Shown here: in pieces, positions 33,881 to 47,400 of the stretch
Layout: every line of letters starts with the position of its first letter
How positions within the stretch are numbered: position 1 is the first letter of the stretch
Assembly (NCBI GenBank): GCA_947462335.1
Contig: OX381718.1
Location: 38,656,976 to 38,720,975, forward strand
Direction of reading: 5' to 3'
Origin: Harmothoe impar
Lineage: Eukaryota; Annelida; Polychaeta; Phyllodocida; Polynoidae
DNA length: 64,000 bases
Program-made: the position numbers and the translations under genes
Notes under the pieces: model-generated
Database searches by the model: none
Told to the model about the DNA's origin: nothing
The model's input: the letters and a program-made list of their open reading frames with translations, nothing else

Positions 33881-36800
33881 TTAAAATCGTGTTGATGTCA
33901 TGGATATTCCACCTTCATCTAATGTTCCCACAAATGCTGCATTATTCATCTTTGTATCCTTCCATGTATGCTGCGTGCGATTTGTACCCTGCTCAGCCTC
34001 TTCCATTGCCTCCCGATCTACCTTGGCCCATGGCTGCTCCTTTGCATCAGCAAAGATGACATATACTCCCATACCGATGACGGCAAGCACAGCACTTAGC
34101 AGGAAGACGCTACGCCACTCTTCTCTTGTACCCTACAAAGACAATGGGAAATGTTAGTAAATTGGTACAAAAATCATGTTTTCAGTGAGTACGGTCAACT
34201 ATCACATTAGAATTTTTTTAGAGTTATGAAGGTATAGAGTCTGTCATATCATGTAGATATGGATTATCAAATGTATAAAACTTTGTTTACGTTTGCATTT
34301 CTTTAAATCTATTTCAGTCCGATTTTTGCGAATTAGAATAGCTACAATCAGGGGACAAAATCGGATAGTGGAGTCCCAGCTATTGACCACTCCTTTAATA
34401 AGATGGGTGGTGACTGTATATAGCTAGGGCTCGACTAACCAACTTTCTTGTCCAATCTCATGAAGGTAAATCTGCGAGATCATGATAACATAATCCTAAC
34501 ACAAACAATTGTTTATGTTAGGGGTTGTTTATGTTGACATCAAGACATCCGATCTGTGAGAATAGCCCCCATTAACTTTGACAACAAAATCGGGTAGTGG
34601 AGTCCCAGCTGATGACTTACAGATGGTGTAAGAGCAGCTACAACTGGGGGAGCAATGACTCCTGGGATGTTGGCGAACATGTTCGTGATGCCCATCACAA
34701 TGCCTGCAAACCTAGGACACAGAGGACACCATCATGCTGGGTTGAAGGTATTTTTACATGCAGTGAATTAAAGTGAAAGGGACATTTTAAGGTGTAAAGG
34801 AAACAGATAAGCCTTTGTCCAATTTGATACATCCCAGTATTCAGTCAGAGTGAGGGAAACAGGGGCACAAAAACATGAAGCATGAGATTGATATGATACA
34901 TCTAAATGTTATGAAAGAACCATGTATATGTATAGCGAAGTCTCGGATTTCTCCGTATGGGATGCCATGTAAGTTCTGAGCTCGCAATCTATCGTGAGAC
35001 TTAGGCAGTGACCAGACACTCACAACCCATAGATTTCGGGGAGCAAGCTGCAATACGAGAGCAGAGCCGAGATCTCACGAGATTGCTGGTGCCAGTGTAA
35101 ACATTGTAGCTGCGGGAACAAGTCCGCACCAGTTAGAGGCCATACCTCATTTTTATATGTAGACACCTTATAATGATGTTTGCGTTATCTTTATTGAAAA
35201 TCCCTAGTAAAGTAGATAGTCACAATCCTGGATTTATAGATATCAACTTTGTAATTCCTTTTTTTCAAAATGATGAGTAATCTTTGCCTCAATACTAAAT
35301 CATACTTACTTTGGAGCTATTTCTACTGAGTTTGGATGTCCACCTGAATGCTTGAGACCCATGAAGCCAACCCAAAAGCTGATGAGGACAACGGCCAGAG
35401 CTGTCTGGTCCTCTGGTATGAAGGCAACCCCCACCGAGAAACCTGCACCCGGCAACATGGCTGTCAAAGGAACATAATAAATAATGATTGTCTAACCAAA
35501 TAATGCATATCTAACCATTCAAATGTTGTGAGTATTTTGTCCAGAAATAAACACTCTGAAGATAATATTATTACTCTGAAGACAATACTGTTAAAAGTGA
35601 TGAAATGTAATATATCACAATTTGAATGGTTCAAATACCATGTTTGTAAATGACATATTTTTATTCTTATGAAAGAAACAGTAATAAGCAACTAATAATC
35701 ACCTAATGTTTGAAAAAGTTTTCTTGTGTGTGTTATGCTTAGAAGCCTCTTAGAAATTATGGCATCGGCCAACGTGGAGCCCAAAATTGTGATGCACACA
35801 TTGGCTATGTATGGTAATGCATTGTACAACCCATTCTGAAACATAATTATTGAACATTGAAATGGTAAAAATACATGAAGGATTTCTTTATGATTTAATG
35901 ATGCAAAAATGTGTAAATCAATTATAACTCTTCCAAAAGTGAGGGGTCATAATTTCCCCAAAGAAAGAAAGACAATTTAGGACAATTGTTTTCAGGTAGA
36001 AGAAGATGAGTATGCAGAGCCTCTACCTGCCTCTGTTAGTTGGTTATTAACCTCTTCTAAAGATCAAAGGAGGACAGTTATTATCACTGTAACCATACAC
36101 ATTTGTATCAATTTGTACATGTTGATATAGATGTTGAGAATTTTCCTGCAAACCTGAGTCATGTCAAAGTGTAGAACGTCCTTCATGTACTGGGGGAGGG
36201 TAGTCAGTGCTACGTACCAGTTCCAACCATGGGCAAGCTCCATGAAACACAGTGCATACAGTGGGATGCATGTCAGCAGGTTCACCCAAGGCACTGGTGG
36301 GGACTGAGTCAGAAGAGAAAAAAAAACATGTTCCTTCTTATTTGTCTATGTTAACCAGTAATTAACATATGTATATTGGCCATTAGTATTCCCTCCCCTC
36401 GCAGTGTCCGCTGCTACTGCTAAGGGGCGGCTATGTACCGAGCATTAGTGTTCCAGTCTTTCAGAGGGGTTCGCTGTGTAGTCACCTATTGCCGCGCTCT
36501 ATCCTTCACAGTTGGACATTTTAGTGTGTTTCAGGCAACATGGTCTGAAATGTGGGTATGTAACTCTTTTTTCCTTACAAGGTCGACCTTAGGATCAGGG
36601 TTATGAAACACTTACCTTATTGTTAGTTCTGCACATAATTACTGCTACTAAAATAGCTATATTGGCATTTCATGTTTTAAGGAATCATTGATAACAATTC
36701 AGCTGTTCAGATAGATATTTACCAAACCCCCCTCCTCAGAGAAGTCCATAATATTTAATTCCTTCCCATCTATTGTTAAAACTGCTCCCTATTTGACAGA

Positions 36801-39800
36801 TGTTTGAGCAAAGCTACCTCGCCCTGTGAACTGGATGGTGCTTGGTCTTGTATGTAGGATAGTTCAGCCTTTGAGATACGTGGGTGTTGTTGTGGTGAAC
36901 TGAATCCCGTGAAGTACCAGGCAACACACCATGCTATCCCTCCCATACCTGGAACAAATAGCAAGGGATACATGTAATCTATCTGATTTTCAACTGCAAA
37001 CATTTTCTACAAAACTACACTAAGTTAGTCTTGTAATATGAATCTATTAATGATCTCTCTATGATGTAAAGTCTTTGTCTCCATAGAATTTATTAAATAT
37101 TAAATCCTAGATATTGGACAGTTTAACTACTTATTCTATTTGTCCATGGTAACATCTAATAACCCTTACCATACTGTAAAAATGATATATTCATAAGGGT
37201 GCTCTTTAATTTGGTGAGATTATAACCCCAGGGGCTTAAGAAAGAGAAGGCAGTCATTGACGATTTTAATTCAAAGCTTCATCCCTGGTGCATATTCAAG
37301 ATCAGTGCTCATTTGATACCTGGCATTTTATCAACATGGTATATCAACAAGAGGCAAACTAGTTATCCAATACATACCAAAGATGTAGAATATGGAAGGC
37401 CAGCCACCATCGAATCCATATTCACAAAGCAGGCCTGACAGGATAGAACTGAGAATGGCTCCAGATGATGCTCCTGTATACAAGGTGAGGCCATGTTTTA
37501 TACACGTCATGATGAATGAATAAATGGTAAATAAATAAATAAATGATTTCTACAGTTGCATTACACTGTATAGTATGTGGACTTTTGGTATATATCTGAG
37601 GTTGGTACATAGACATCTATCTAATTGGAGATTAACGATAGAAAGCAAGGCATTCACCTGATGAGAAAAGAGCCATAACTACACTTCTGTCATTCTTGGT
37701 TGTCCATCTACCAAATGCATGATGGAAAGCTGGGAAGTAAAAGCCCTTAAAAATAGGATAAAACATAGTGAAAACAAATGATTTATAATGATAAACAAGA
37801 TAACATTCAAAGTAAATTCATGTACAATGTGGTGGTTGCTATAAGGATTGACAATAACCCATGCTGTGCCCCCCCTAGTGTGTATGCAATACATCATCAC
37901 TAGTCTTGCTAATTGCTTATGTAAAAATTAGAGTAGGTAGGTCAGATTTGTTTTTCAATCTCAGGCTAAAAAAAAAGAGCTATGACCTAAGTTCAATGTC
38001 AACTCATGGATCGTAATGTTGACGCAGGGATTGCAGGGTCAACTTACAAACTTGACTATAAACAGGAAGAATATCCTACAAGTTATGATTTCAAGAGATA
38101 GTATAAAAAAAGGGTTTTATCCACCAATATTGGGGGAAATCGATGAATTTGGCCCCATTGTATGCCTAGGGAAGGGTTGGCTTCAAACACAATCGTCAGA
38201 AGCCTAAACTTACAGAAGCCAATCCTTTAACGGCCTGGACCGCCATGAGGAGATACACACTGGTACGAGCAGCAACCGGTGTCAGGAGGGAGAGGACAGA
38301 CAGCAATCCCACGGCTAGGTAATTAAAAGGAAACTGACTGAAATGGTTAGAGTGATGCAGGAGACGGTTATAATTATGTAATCATATATGATTATGCTAC
38401 AACAGGATATGATCCAGCTGTAATTGATAGTTACAGCAATGTTTAAAACAAAGTGGGGAATCAAGATCACTTTAAACTTGATCAAATCAATTATTTGAAT
38501 ATGAAGCTTTATCAAGCTACAGGACTTTTCGTTTTGTGTATCATATACTGTGAAAGTACTTGTATTCACGTTGGTAAATTTTCGCTGATGTGGCAAAAAA
38601 GACTAATTCGCGGGTATTTATTCCATACTGTTTCGCGGATTTTTCATTTCCGTGAATATAGCGAAAATATATACCCAGCGAAATAAAGTACGACCACAGT
38701 ATACCTGGCACTAATTATAATTTGCAAGAGAAGTATTCTGATAATTGCTGTCTAAATTGCAAACAAGAAAAAGTGTTACTACATCTTACCTGTTCCTATT
38801 ACAACCTTGGCACCAAACCTGCTGGCCAGCCAGCCCCCTGGCAGCTGGGTCACCATGTAACCAATGAAGAATGAGGACAGTACCCAGCCTCGTAGCTGCC
38901 GGTCCCAGTCAAATTCACCTTCCTGCAAGCAAAAACTTTGTACATGGTGTGTTTTCCTGGCCACTTGTTGGGAAACAGTTTCCAGAAACATCAAACAGGG
39001 CTAAAATAATGATATCTGAATTTCCAAACAATTCTTGTTTAAAATCCAATTTGCTGTAAGCTTACCATCATGAATGTCTACAGTGATGTATTATGTTATC
39101 AGCTAGATACATCTGAATGGGCTTCTATAGCATGAGAAATAATAAATAAGCTAAAAGGTTGTATTCCGTAAAGTTTTAGATGCCAGACATAGCATCAATG
39201 TGGTTTCCAACAAGAGGGTGAGATGTCACATCGCTGTATGATAACCCCCAATTTAACAGTGTGATAACACATTGTTGTGTTTTCTCATGGCAACCTGAGA
39301 AACTCATGACTGTTCCAACCTGGTCACCTATGGCCAATAAGAGGCCAATTAGAGGTATTTCACAGTGTATTTTCAATTGGTGTAATTATAGAACGCACTC
39401 CAAAAGTAGTAAATTGAGCCATAACCTGATAATTAGTCAAATTCTAAGCTGAATTCTAGGGCATGAGATGAAATGAAGTAACTAGCATGTAAAGTATGGC
39501 CTTTGAGAACATTCTTGTTCATTTTTGACTAAATTGATATTTTAGCCCATACCGTTCGACCATGTCACTTTAAACATAGATTAAGTCAAAAATGAAATCA
39601 ATTTTGTTAACTTTGGGATAAGCATGAACTTTGCTTCAAACTATGTTAGTGAGCCAGACATGAGACATAGGTATGACATGGCCGCTTGCTTCTGAGCTTA
39701 TTAGCCCTAATGATGCAATAATTTGAATGTTTTACAAATCCGGTCCACTTCCTTACTTTTGATTGTCCATCATAAAGTACTCCTGCATTTGATCCAGGAG

Positions 39801-40734
39801 GAATTCCAGACATATCATACTTCCAGGCTTGAGGCATTGCAGTTGTTGCTAGGTTATCTTCATTTTCAGTGGTGTTGGCGTCGTTGGTCATACAGACGAT
39901 GGCCACACTCATATTGGCCCGCATCATGTAGAAACACATAGTACCAAACATCCCCACTATGGCCAGGGTGAGCCGGCAGGAGGTCCACCATGGAACTGAG
40001 TAAAAAACATAACTTCCCATTAAAGCTTCACTCTCATCACTCACCACAGAGGGTCTGTAAATTACTAACATTCTTGCTAATATTCTTAGTTAAGTAAAGC
40101 AAATTCCTCACAAGGATGTCTCTTGAGCTTGAATATTTTACCTGTATTTGAAGCTTTTTTCTGTTTGGCCACAATATAAGTCCATGTTCCAAATGTCATG
40201 ATTAACCATGCAGTAAGACATGCTATGTGTGTCCATGGTTTATGTGAATCCTATGTGTCTCTTCTAGTTCTAACAAATCACTATCTTACCTCATATAATC
40301 CTCAGCCTTGTGGTTATACCCAGAATAGAAAATCAGCAAATGAATAAGGTGTTCAAATTTAATTTACATAAATCCCCAGAATTCATGTGATTTTTTGGCA
40401 CATCTTCTCGTGAGATCTGTTGATGATTACATCAGCATGTCCAAACTAACATGTATGAGGTCCGCCATACTCAATTTGAGATAAAGTATTGTGCGTTAAC
40501 AAGTGGGAACACATCTGAGAGTATAAGAATTACTGATTATTTATGAACAACAATTATATTTAAGAGTACTTAAGTAAGTTTTACATTTGTGTCAGTGCAT
40601 AGTACATAGATCTGTGATACTTAGGTTATATTGCGTATAATTCTCGAATACTCATTACTAATAATCAGATTACTACAGGAAAGTTTACCTGTGTTTGCCA
40701 CTTTGTCCTTCTGACTGTCTGCCTTGTATCCCAT
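33881..40734 (-). CDS. SLC17-type organic anion transporter (sialin/VGLUT-like), 12 exons, 536 aa
   Basis: Major-facilitator transporter of the SLC17 family, expected in vesicle, lysosome or plasma membrane and moving organic anions with H+ or Na+. Exons on minus: 40734-40689, 39995-39757, 38922-38790, 38314-38214, 37745-37658, 37473-37378, 36948-36818, 36303-36154, 35835-35703, 35460-35310, 34711-34621, 34132-33881; 1611 nt, all in frame. Visible motifs: MRANMSVAIVCM in TM1, FDWDRQLRGWVLSSFFIGYM, TQLPGGWLASRFGAK, FPAFHHAFGRWTTKNDRS (TM4 region), GWPSIFYIFG, QYMKDVLHF, AGIVMGITNMFANIPG and the C-terminal REEWRSVFLL. An asparagine-rich lumenal loop (NTTENEDN) follows TM1. Start chosen at an ATG whose short exon ends AACACAG|GT and completes the V of VPWWTS. 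Substrate unassigned. Confidence 0.93.
38575..38700. repeat. Dispersed GCGAAAAT-type repeat
   Basis: Dense TTCGCG/CGCGAA-type words (TTCGCTGATG, TTCGCGGGTATTT, TTTCGCGGATTTT, AGCGAAAATATA, AGCGAAATAAAG) in an intron of the SLC17 gene. Related sequence occurs at 56470-56560. Repeats of this style are abundant in some marine invertebrate genomes. Confidence 0.5.
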
Positions 40735-41458
40735 GTTGTTGTTGTTTCTCAACGTCGCTGAATAGATTTATAAATTGGACACTAATTCTCTTTCTCTCTT
40801 TCTCCCTGTTCCATGTAGATGTGTCGCAGCTCTGTACTGTAGCAAGTCACCATCATTGTATTGATTGACCCAAAACTTCATATCTAATAAGTCACAATTA
40901 CTAATATAACTATGGACTAATCCATTGTAACTGTAAGGTACCTCACTCAGTTATCAAATTGTGATAAGAAAATCGAATGTCATTGATTGAAGACTGTATC
41001 CATGTCATTAGAATAGAGTCTGAGAAAAATATCGACAATTAAAAGATAATGCGTGTGACTCATAATATGGAGAGTTGGAAATATTAGCTGTAAGAAATAT
41101 CAATGATTACTTTAATTGTTGTTTCTGGTATATTGATAGTATATTTTATATGAAATGAAAACTGTTTAAATAGTAAAGTTTATTTTATATAATACAGATC
41201 GTGGAACAGACGATGATGACAGATCCAACGGTCACAGCTCACATGTTCCTGTATTGAATATATCTCCATGTATGTTGATACTTCTCACTATAATGTGATA
41301 TAAAAAGTTAAAACCTGTACATTTTTTAGGTTAATGTTAGGAAAGTATTTATGTAATAAATACACGTTACAAATTCATATGATGTGTTGTATACATAAAT
41401 ATTCTAGTGACACTCATTTCAGAACGTGAACTGAATAGCTCTCATCAAAGAAAAGAAT

Positions 41459-44400
41459 TCAAAGTTTTGAATTATAGCTGCCATTAGACATAGGATCAGT
41501 TATACAACTGACAGACATCTGATTTTCATCTGATGTCCCTGTGAAGCCTTGGTTATCCATGACCTCCTGTTCCCTCATCTTCACTTTGTCTGGATTGTCC
41601 ACTTTGGCCCATTCCTGCTCCTCAGAGTTGGCAAAGATCACGTAGACAAAGCAGCCACCAACAGAGATAGCTGCGTTTAGCAGGAAGACCTGCTGCCACT
41701 CTGCTCGTGACCCCTACAAAAGAAAAGGTCACATAAAGTTGGCGGTAAATAAGATAAAGTATCAAATATGACAATTGCATTGGTTTAAATGGTGATGTGT
41801 GGGGTTAATTTACATTTGTATGGCATATAAAGGGCTATTTTATTTTATTTAGACCAGAAGAAGGCAAAAAGGAAAAACAACACTAAAGAACGTTCGTCTA
41901 GGACTGTTGAAAGGTTATCTCACTCTTGGACATCAGTCCATATTCCACACAGCCGCTAGCCATGTGGAATACGCCATGTGGAATATGGGCTGACACACAA
42001 CGGGTGAAATAAATCCTTCAACAGACTATTAAAGTGTGTGGATCTCTTTCTATATTCACTGTTGTTACAATTGCAGCTACTACAGGCGGCGCAATGACTC
42101 CTGGAAGGTTAGCCATTGTGTTTGTGATGCCCATCACAACCCCAGCGTAGCTGACAAGAGACCATGACAATTGCATCATGAATTCTTCACTCATTAACTC
42201 CTGTGTGTATCACACATGGACTATAACCTTGTGTGATACATGTACACACAGGCTTCAATGAGTAGAGTTAATGTATCATGATGAGCGGGATTCGGAATTC
42301 ATCATAATGTCCTTACAAATGGATAGAATCAACAAACTCGAGGGCCATGGGGTATGGCGGGGTATGGCTACGCCCTAATAGATGGGGGCGTGGAGAACGG
42401 ACCTCCAATACGTTATAACATAGAGGTTGTCGCATCAGCCATATAGTAGGTATAAATCGGCTCGTTGGCAAGTGTGCCAACACTTGATACTTCTAACACA
42501 TGTGCATGGACCTTGACGACTGAGCTACTTACTTTGGCGCGTATTCAATGGCGTTAGAATTGACGCCAGCTCTGCAGAAGCCCAGCAGCCCAACCCACAG
42601 CGCAACCAGGACCACAGCTGGGCCCGTCTGGTCAGCAGCCAGGTAGGCCACGCCCAGGGACATACAGGCACTGGGGACCATACCTGGCAACATAATATTT
42701 TTAAAGTGTTTCATTAAGGTATGCCACTAGTAGTTATGTTAAATAGCATTAACCACCCTTTGGCTCAGCAATGCCATTATTATGCCTATGCCCTCTCTAT
42801 CGATGATACGTTGCTTAAATAATAACTCAATAAATCGCATTGGTTATATGCCGATGAAAAGGTGCGTTTCAGGCGACCCTCATACATGTGTGTAACTATT
42901 CATATTCGATTTTGAAGTCCCTACAATCTATGACATCTATGAGTCTACATTGTGGTGCACAAGTTAGGAACATGCTCTATTGAAGAGTCAGCATTATTGG
43001 CCTTATTGATCTGATTAATTGTATGATAATTATATTGATCAAGCCTCTGAACTGATCATCAATGCCTATCCAGAAACCCACAATAAGACGCTTTTTTATA
43101 TATTCAACCTGTACGCCATGACCATAAAATTGTGATATGAATGTTAACCTTGTACATGATAGGGGACCTAGCGGCAGAAAGGCAATGCGCCTAAGCTAGG
43201 ATGATACATCTACTTTTGTATTTGTTATCTTTTACCCAATAAAACACTTTTCTTTTTAATAGAAAGACTAGTAAACAACACTCTTCAAGTAGCAATCTTT
43301 CATGAGCAACAGAAGTAAAAAGAAACATAAACATAATTATCTGTAAGTTGGTTAACCCTCTAGATATATTTTTAGGCTCACCCAGTGTTTGAAATAGTTT
43401 CCTTGTCCGTGTTATTTCAAGTAGGCGCTTAGACAGCATGAAGTCGGCCAGCATGGACCCCAGGATGGTCACAGCAAAGTTAACGACGTACGGCAGCGAA
43501 TTGTACAGGCCGTTCTGAAATAAAGAATAAATATCTTTCATAAGTCAATGAATCTATCTGTCAGGCAATGCTTGAGTCTACTTATGGAATCAAGTCCTCT
43601 CAAATTGCAGAAGAGTCAGGCCATGCTGGACTGTTAAAACCGAATAAGAGAACGTCCAAGAGTCGAGCGTTGCCAGACTATATGTTCAGCAATATATACC
43701 TGACTATCATTAGTTTTGGAAAATAATATATTTGACATGCGAACAACCTTCAGTACGTCAACTGCACCCTGTGCGTCACCAACCTGCGTCATGTCAAACT
43801 TGAGTACGTCCTTCATGTACTGAGGGAGTGACGTCATGGAGACGTAGAAGCTCCAGGCTTGTGCAGCGTCTGCTATACACATGGCATGTAGCGGCGCCGA
43901 CGTCACCAGCTTCCTCCAGGGTACAGGGGCAGTCTGCAGGACAATTAGATGTGATATGTTTAAAGGGAATTTCTACCTGTTAGATGATCTAGACATTCTA
44001 TTGATATCTGCAATAACCGTGCATAGAAATAGTCTGATATATTAGGAGGTTGGCCATGGAAATGAGCAATAGGCCTAGTTGACCATAGAAATAGAGCAAA
44101 GCCGGGAGGCAAAGTTTGGTGTTTAGGGGCGGGGCTCACTCTTTTCAAGGGAAACATCCAATTTCGATTCTCTTGGGACCAAAAACTTTCGGTTTCAGCA
44201 TGCCCAAGTTAGTCTAATCAGCTTCTCACAAGGTTTATACTAAAAAGTGCCCCTTGGTGGGAGATTTTACCAAATCCATACCAGTCTATTAAACATTTTG
44301 GGGGGGAGATATTTTACAATTTTTGCTCTAAAATCCTCAATTATTGTCCGATTTACGATCTTACGTTACTTTGATGTTTTGGAGGCGTCAGATGATGGAT

Positions 44401-47400
44401 GTAGGTGAGTTCTGCGGCAGAGATCCGTGGGTGTTGTCCAGGTGAGTTATACCCCATCATGTACCACACACCACACCACACCGTACCTACCAAGCCTGTC
44501 ACATCAACATGTAGCATTATTGGTATGCTATAGTGAATTAATGGCCAGCGTAATTCAAAAGCAAAGCTCAACTTATGTGAAAACAGCAATAATGTAAAAA
44601 TTTATGTTAAATGCGAATGCGCAAAAGAAAATGTACGAAATCAATACTTCAAATGATTAACACTGTTAAGTGGTTTGTAGTCATGGGTATGTACATGCAG
44701 CATGACCTTTCTAAGCGGTTGACACACTTCTGATGCAACCCCTGTGAGTAGACTCACCAGGCATGCATTCATGCAGCATGACAACAAATGGCACAAAACA
44801 CATTAGATAAGTATTCAGTAAAATACTTGCCGAATACGTAGAATATAGAGGGCCAGCCACCGTCAAAGCCGTATTCACAGAGTAGCCCTGACAGCACGGA
44901 GCTGACCACGGTGCCCACCGTATCCCCTGTAATGTGAGTGGAGTAACAACAGATTGGTAGATTTTGGACCCCTAAAACCCCATGGGTAACTATAGCTAAA
45001 GCCGGTGCGAGTTTCCTGCGAATGTTGTTGTACGAAAACTGCTTGCGAGTACACTCGCAAAAATCAGATTTCTGCGAATGTACTCGCACGCTGCACGTCC
45101 CTCGTGACGACGTTGTCGCAGAGACTCGCAGCAGCAGATCCACAGCTGGAATGTTTTTTCCGTATTTACTCACATGAGTGTAATTCGCAGTAAGATCGCA
45201 GCAAATTCGCGCAGTGGATCACCGCCTTAAGGGGGGGGGACCTCTTGTGGGGGGGGGGGGGGGGGGGGGGGGGCTACAGTATCTTTGGCATAACCGTACC
45301 AAAGCCCACCAAAGGCCCAAGTAATTAAAAAAATGACCACTTCCTAATTCGACGAGAAAGTGTATGTTTTCCACTGCATGAATATTTGTATTTAAGTAAA
45401 TAAAATATGCTTAAAGGAACACTGTAAGCACATTTAAATGCCACTTTGAGTGCTATTAAAGTTGCTTAGATGCATACAGTCGCTGATCAACATCTTTCTG
45501 GTTACAGGGGACCATTTGTCACATGTTGTAGTACAACTAGGTGGGTATGGCCACATGTGTATGGTTACGGAAAGAATCTGATGTTTGTGATGGTATTGCA
45601 GAATATTGTATCTATAAAAGTATAAACATTTTTTTGTACTTATATTGACCTTATTAAATTGATTTACCTGACATGAATATTGCTATAAGGATGCTCCTGT
45701 CATAGGTTGTGGTCCAGCTTCCAAGTACCTGGTAGCATGCCGGGTAATATACCCCCTGTAAAGTGAATCTTAAAATGTATGGATTCCAATATAGATCAGA
45801 CAAGAATATGATGTATAATCTAGAACACCACTATGGTGGAGGTGTCACAGTACAAATTCGCCCCCCAAATGTTGTACTCGTAAATAGTGCCAATGAAAAA
45901 CGGTACTACTATGCATATAAACAGTGGTAGGTGGCCTTAAATTTGTCACAGAATTACAATCTGCGGCCCGAATTGTTGCCAGAGGCCTTAGTAAAAAATA
46001 TAAAAAAAGTTGGTTGTTGCCATGGTAACCCTAGGTGGTGCTTGGAGGGGTCAAAGGTCAAGGTCAAAGGTCGCTGGGCACCTGTAAAATTTCTCCAGTT
46101 TGTGTAAGTCAGTTTCCATGGCAACTAGCGCAAAATAGGAACACACTTTTTTATGCAGGATGCAAATCAAAAAATCTGATATGCGTTAAGCTTTAATTTA
46201 ACCCTTTAAGGGCCGCTGCTGCCTCTGGGCAGCATCTGAAATACCCTTGAAAAACCGCTGCTGCCATAGGGCAGCAAAATTGATACCCTAGGGCATCAAT
46301 ACAACTAAATTACAGGTCCTGCTATGAAACAAAGAATAAGAATTTTTGAATCAATCCAAAAATATTTAACATTCATACTACGTCCACTTGTCAAAAAAGT
46401 GTCAATTCTGTCTCCAATACAATTAATTTCACTCCTTAGCCACTATCCCAGGGAGCACATACTTGCAAAGTTGCATATTCTCATGGCATAGGGCCGGTGG
46501 TTAAGTCCCAAATGACATTTTTCAAGGCCAGCAGGGAAAGGGTTAAGGAGTCATTCATTACTGCACACTCAAAAGAACCCAACTTTTTGCCGGTCTGAAG
46601 GAGAAAAATAGGGTCAGAACTAGAAATGTTGTCGGCTATTTGTACTCTGACCCCTGGAGGGGATATATCTTTACATTACCTGTCATCAATACATGCATGT
46701 CCTGTATCTATTTTTTTCCACAATCAATGTCAATTAGTTCAACTTAATATGTATTTTGACCTGCTCAGAAAAAGAATATTTCAATATTATTTCAATGATA
46801 TGTCATTCAAATCCTACTCATTTAAAATCATTCTTTTTGTGAGGTTAAGAGAAGATGAAAACAAAAAAAAGGGATGCGATTGTTGATTAAAATAGAATAG
46901 AATATAATGCATGAATTGAAGTCTATTAATGTTCCCTACCGATGCAAGCCCTTTGAGGCTCTGCACCATCATCAGTAGGTAGACGCTGGCACGGGCTGCA
47001 ACAGGCGTGAGGAGGGTGAATACTGACAACAGGCCCACTCCTGTAATGTAGCCATGAAAGGTGTATAGGTAAGACCATTGGGTTTTTTTAAATTGTGAAT
47101 AGTATAAGTAGTAGTAAAAACCTGTGTATAAGCCGCACCTCAACTCTGGGGCGATGCTATAAGCTGCACTGGCAATTTGACTCACGTACTAGCTTCTTCT
47201 ACACGAGAATTCACGGTAGTTCTGATTATAACTGATTATAACTGATAGTAACTGAAACATAATGGTACTATTATCAAAACACATCTTTACTGTAATTTTC
47301 AAAATTTGCTAAAGGTGCCATATGCTTTGGAAGTATTCTAACATGCCTCCTCAAAATGTTTGCAACTAACAATCAACAGACACTTCGATGTTTTACATAC

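Noticed and set aside
45236..45275. Long G-run as a telomere-like or regulatory G-quadruplex
   Set aside because: Simple homopolymer, likely slippage or assembly noise; no ordered G-tract spacing.
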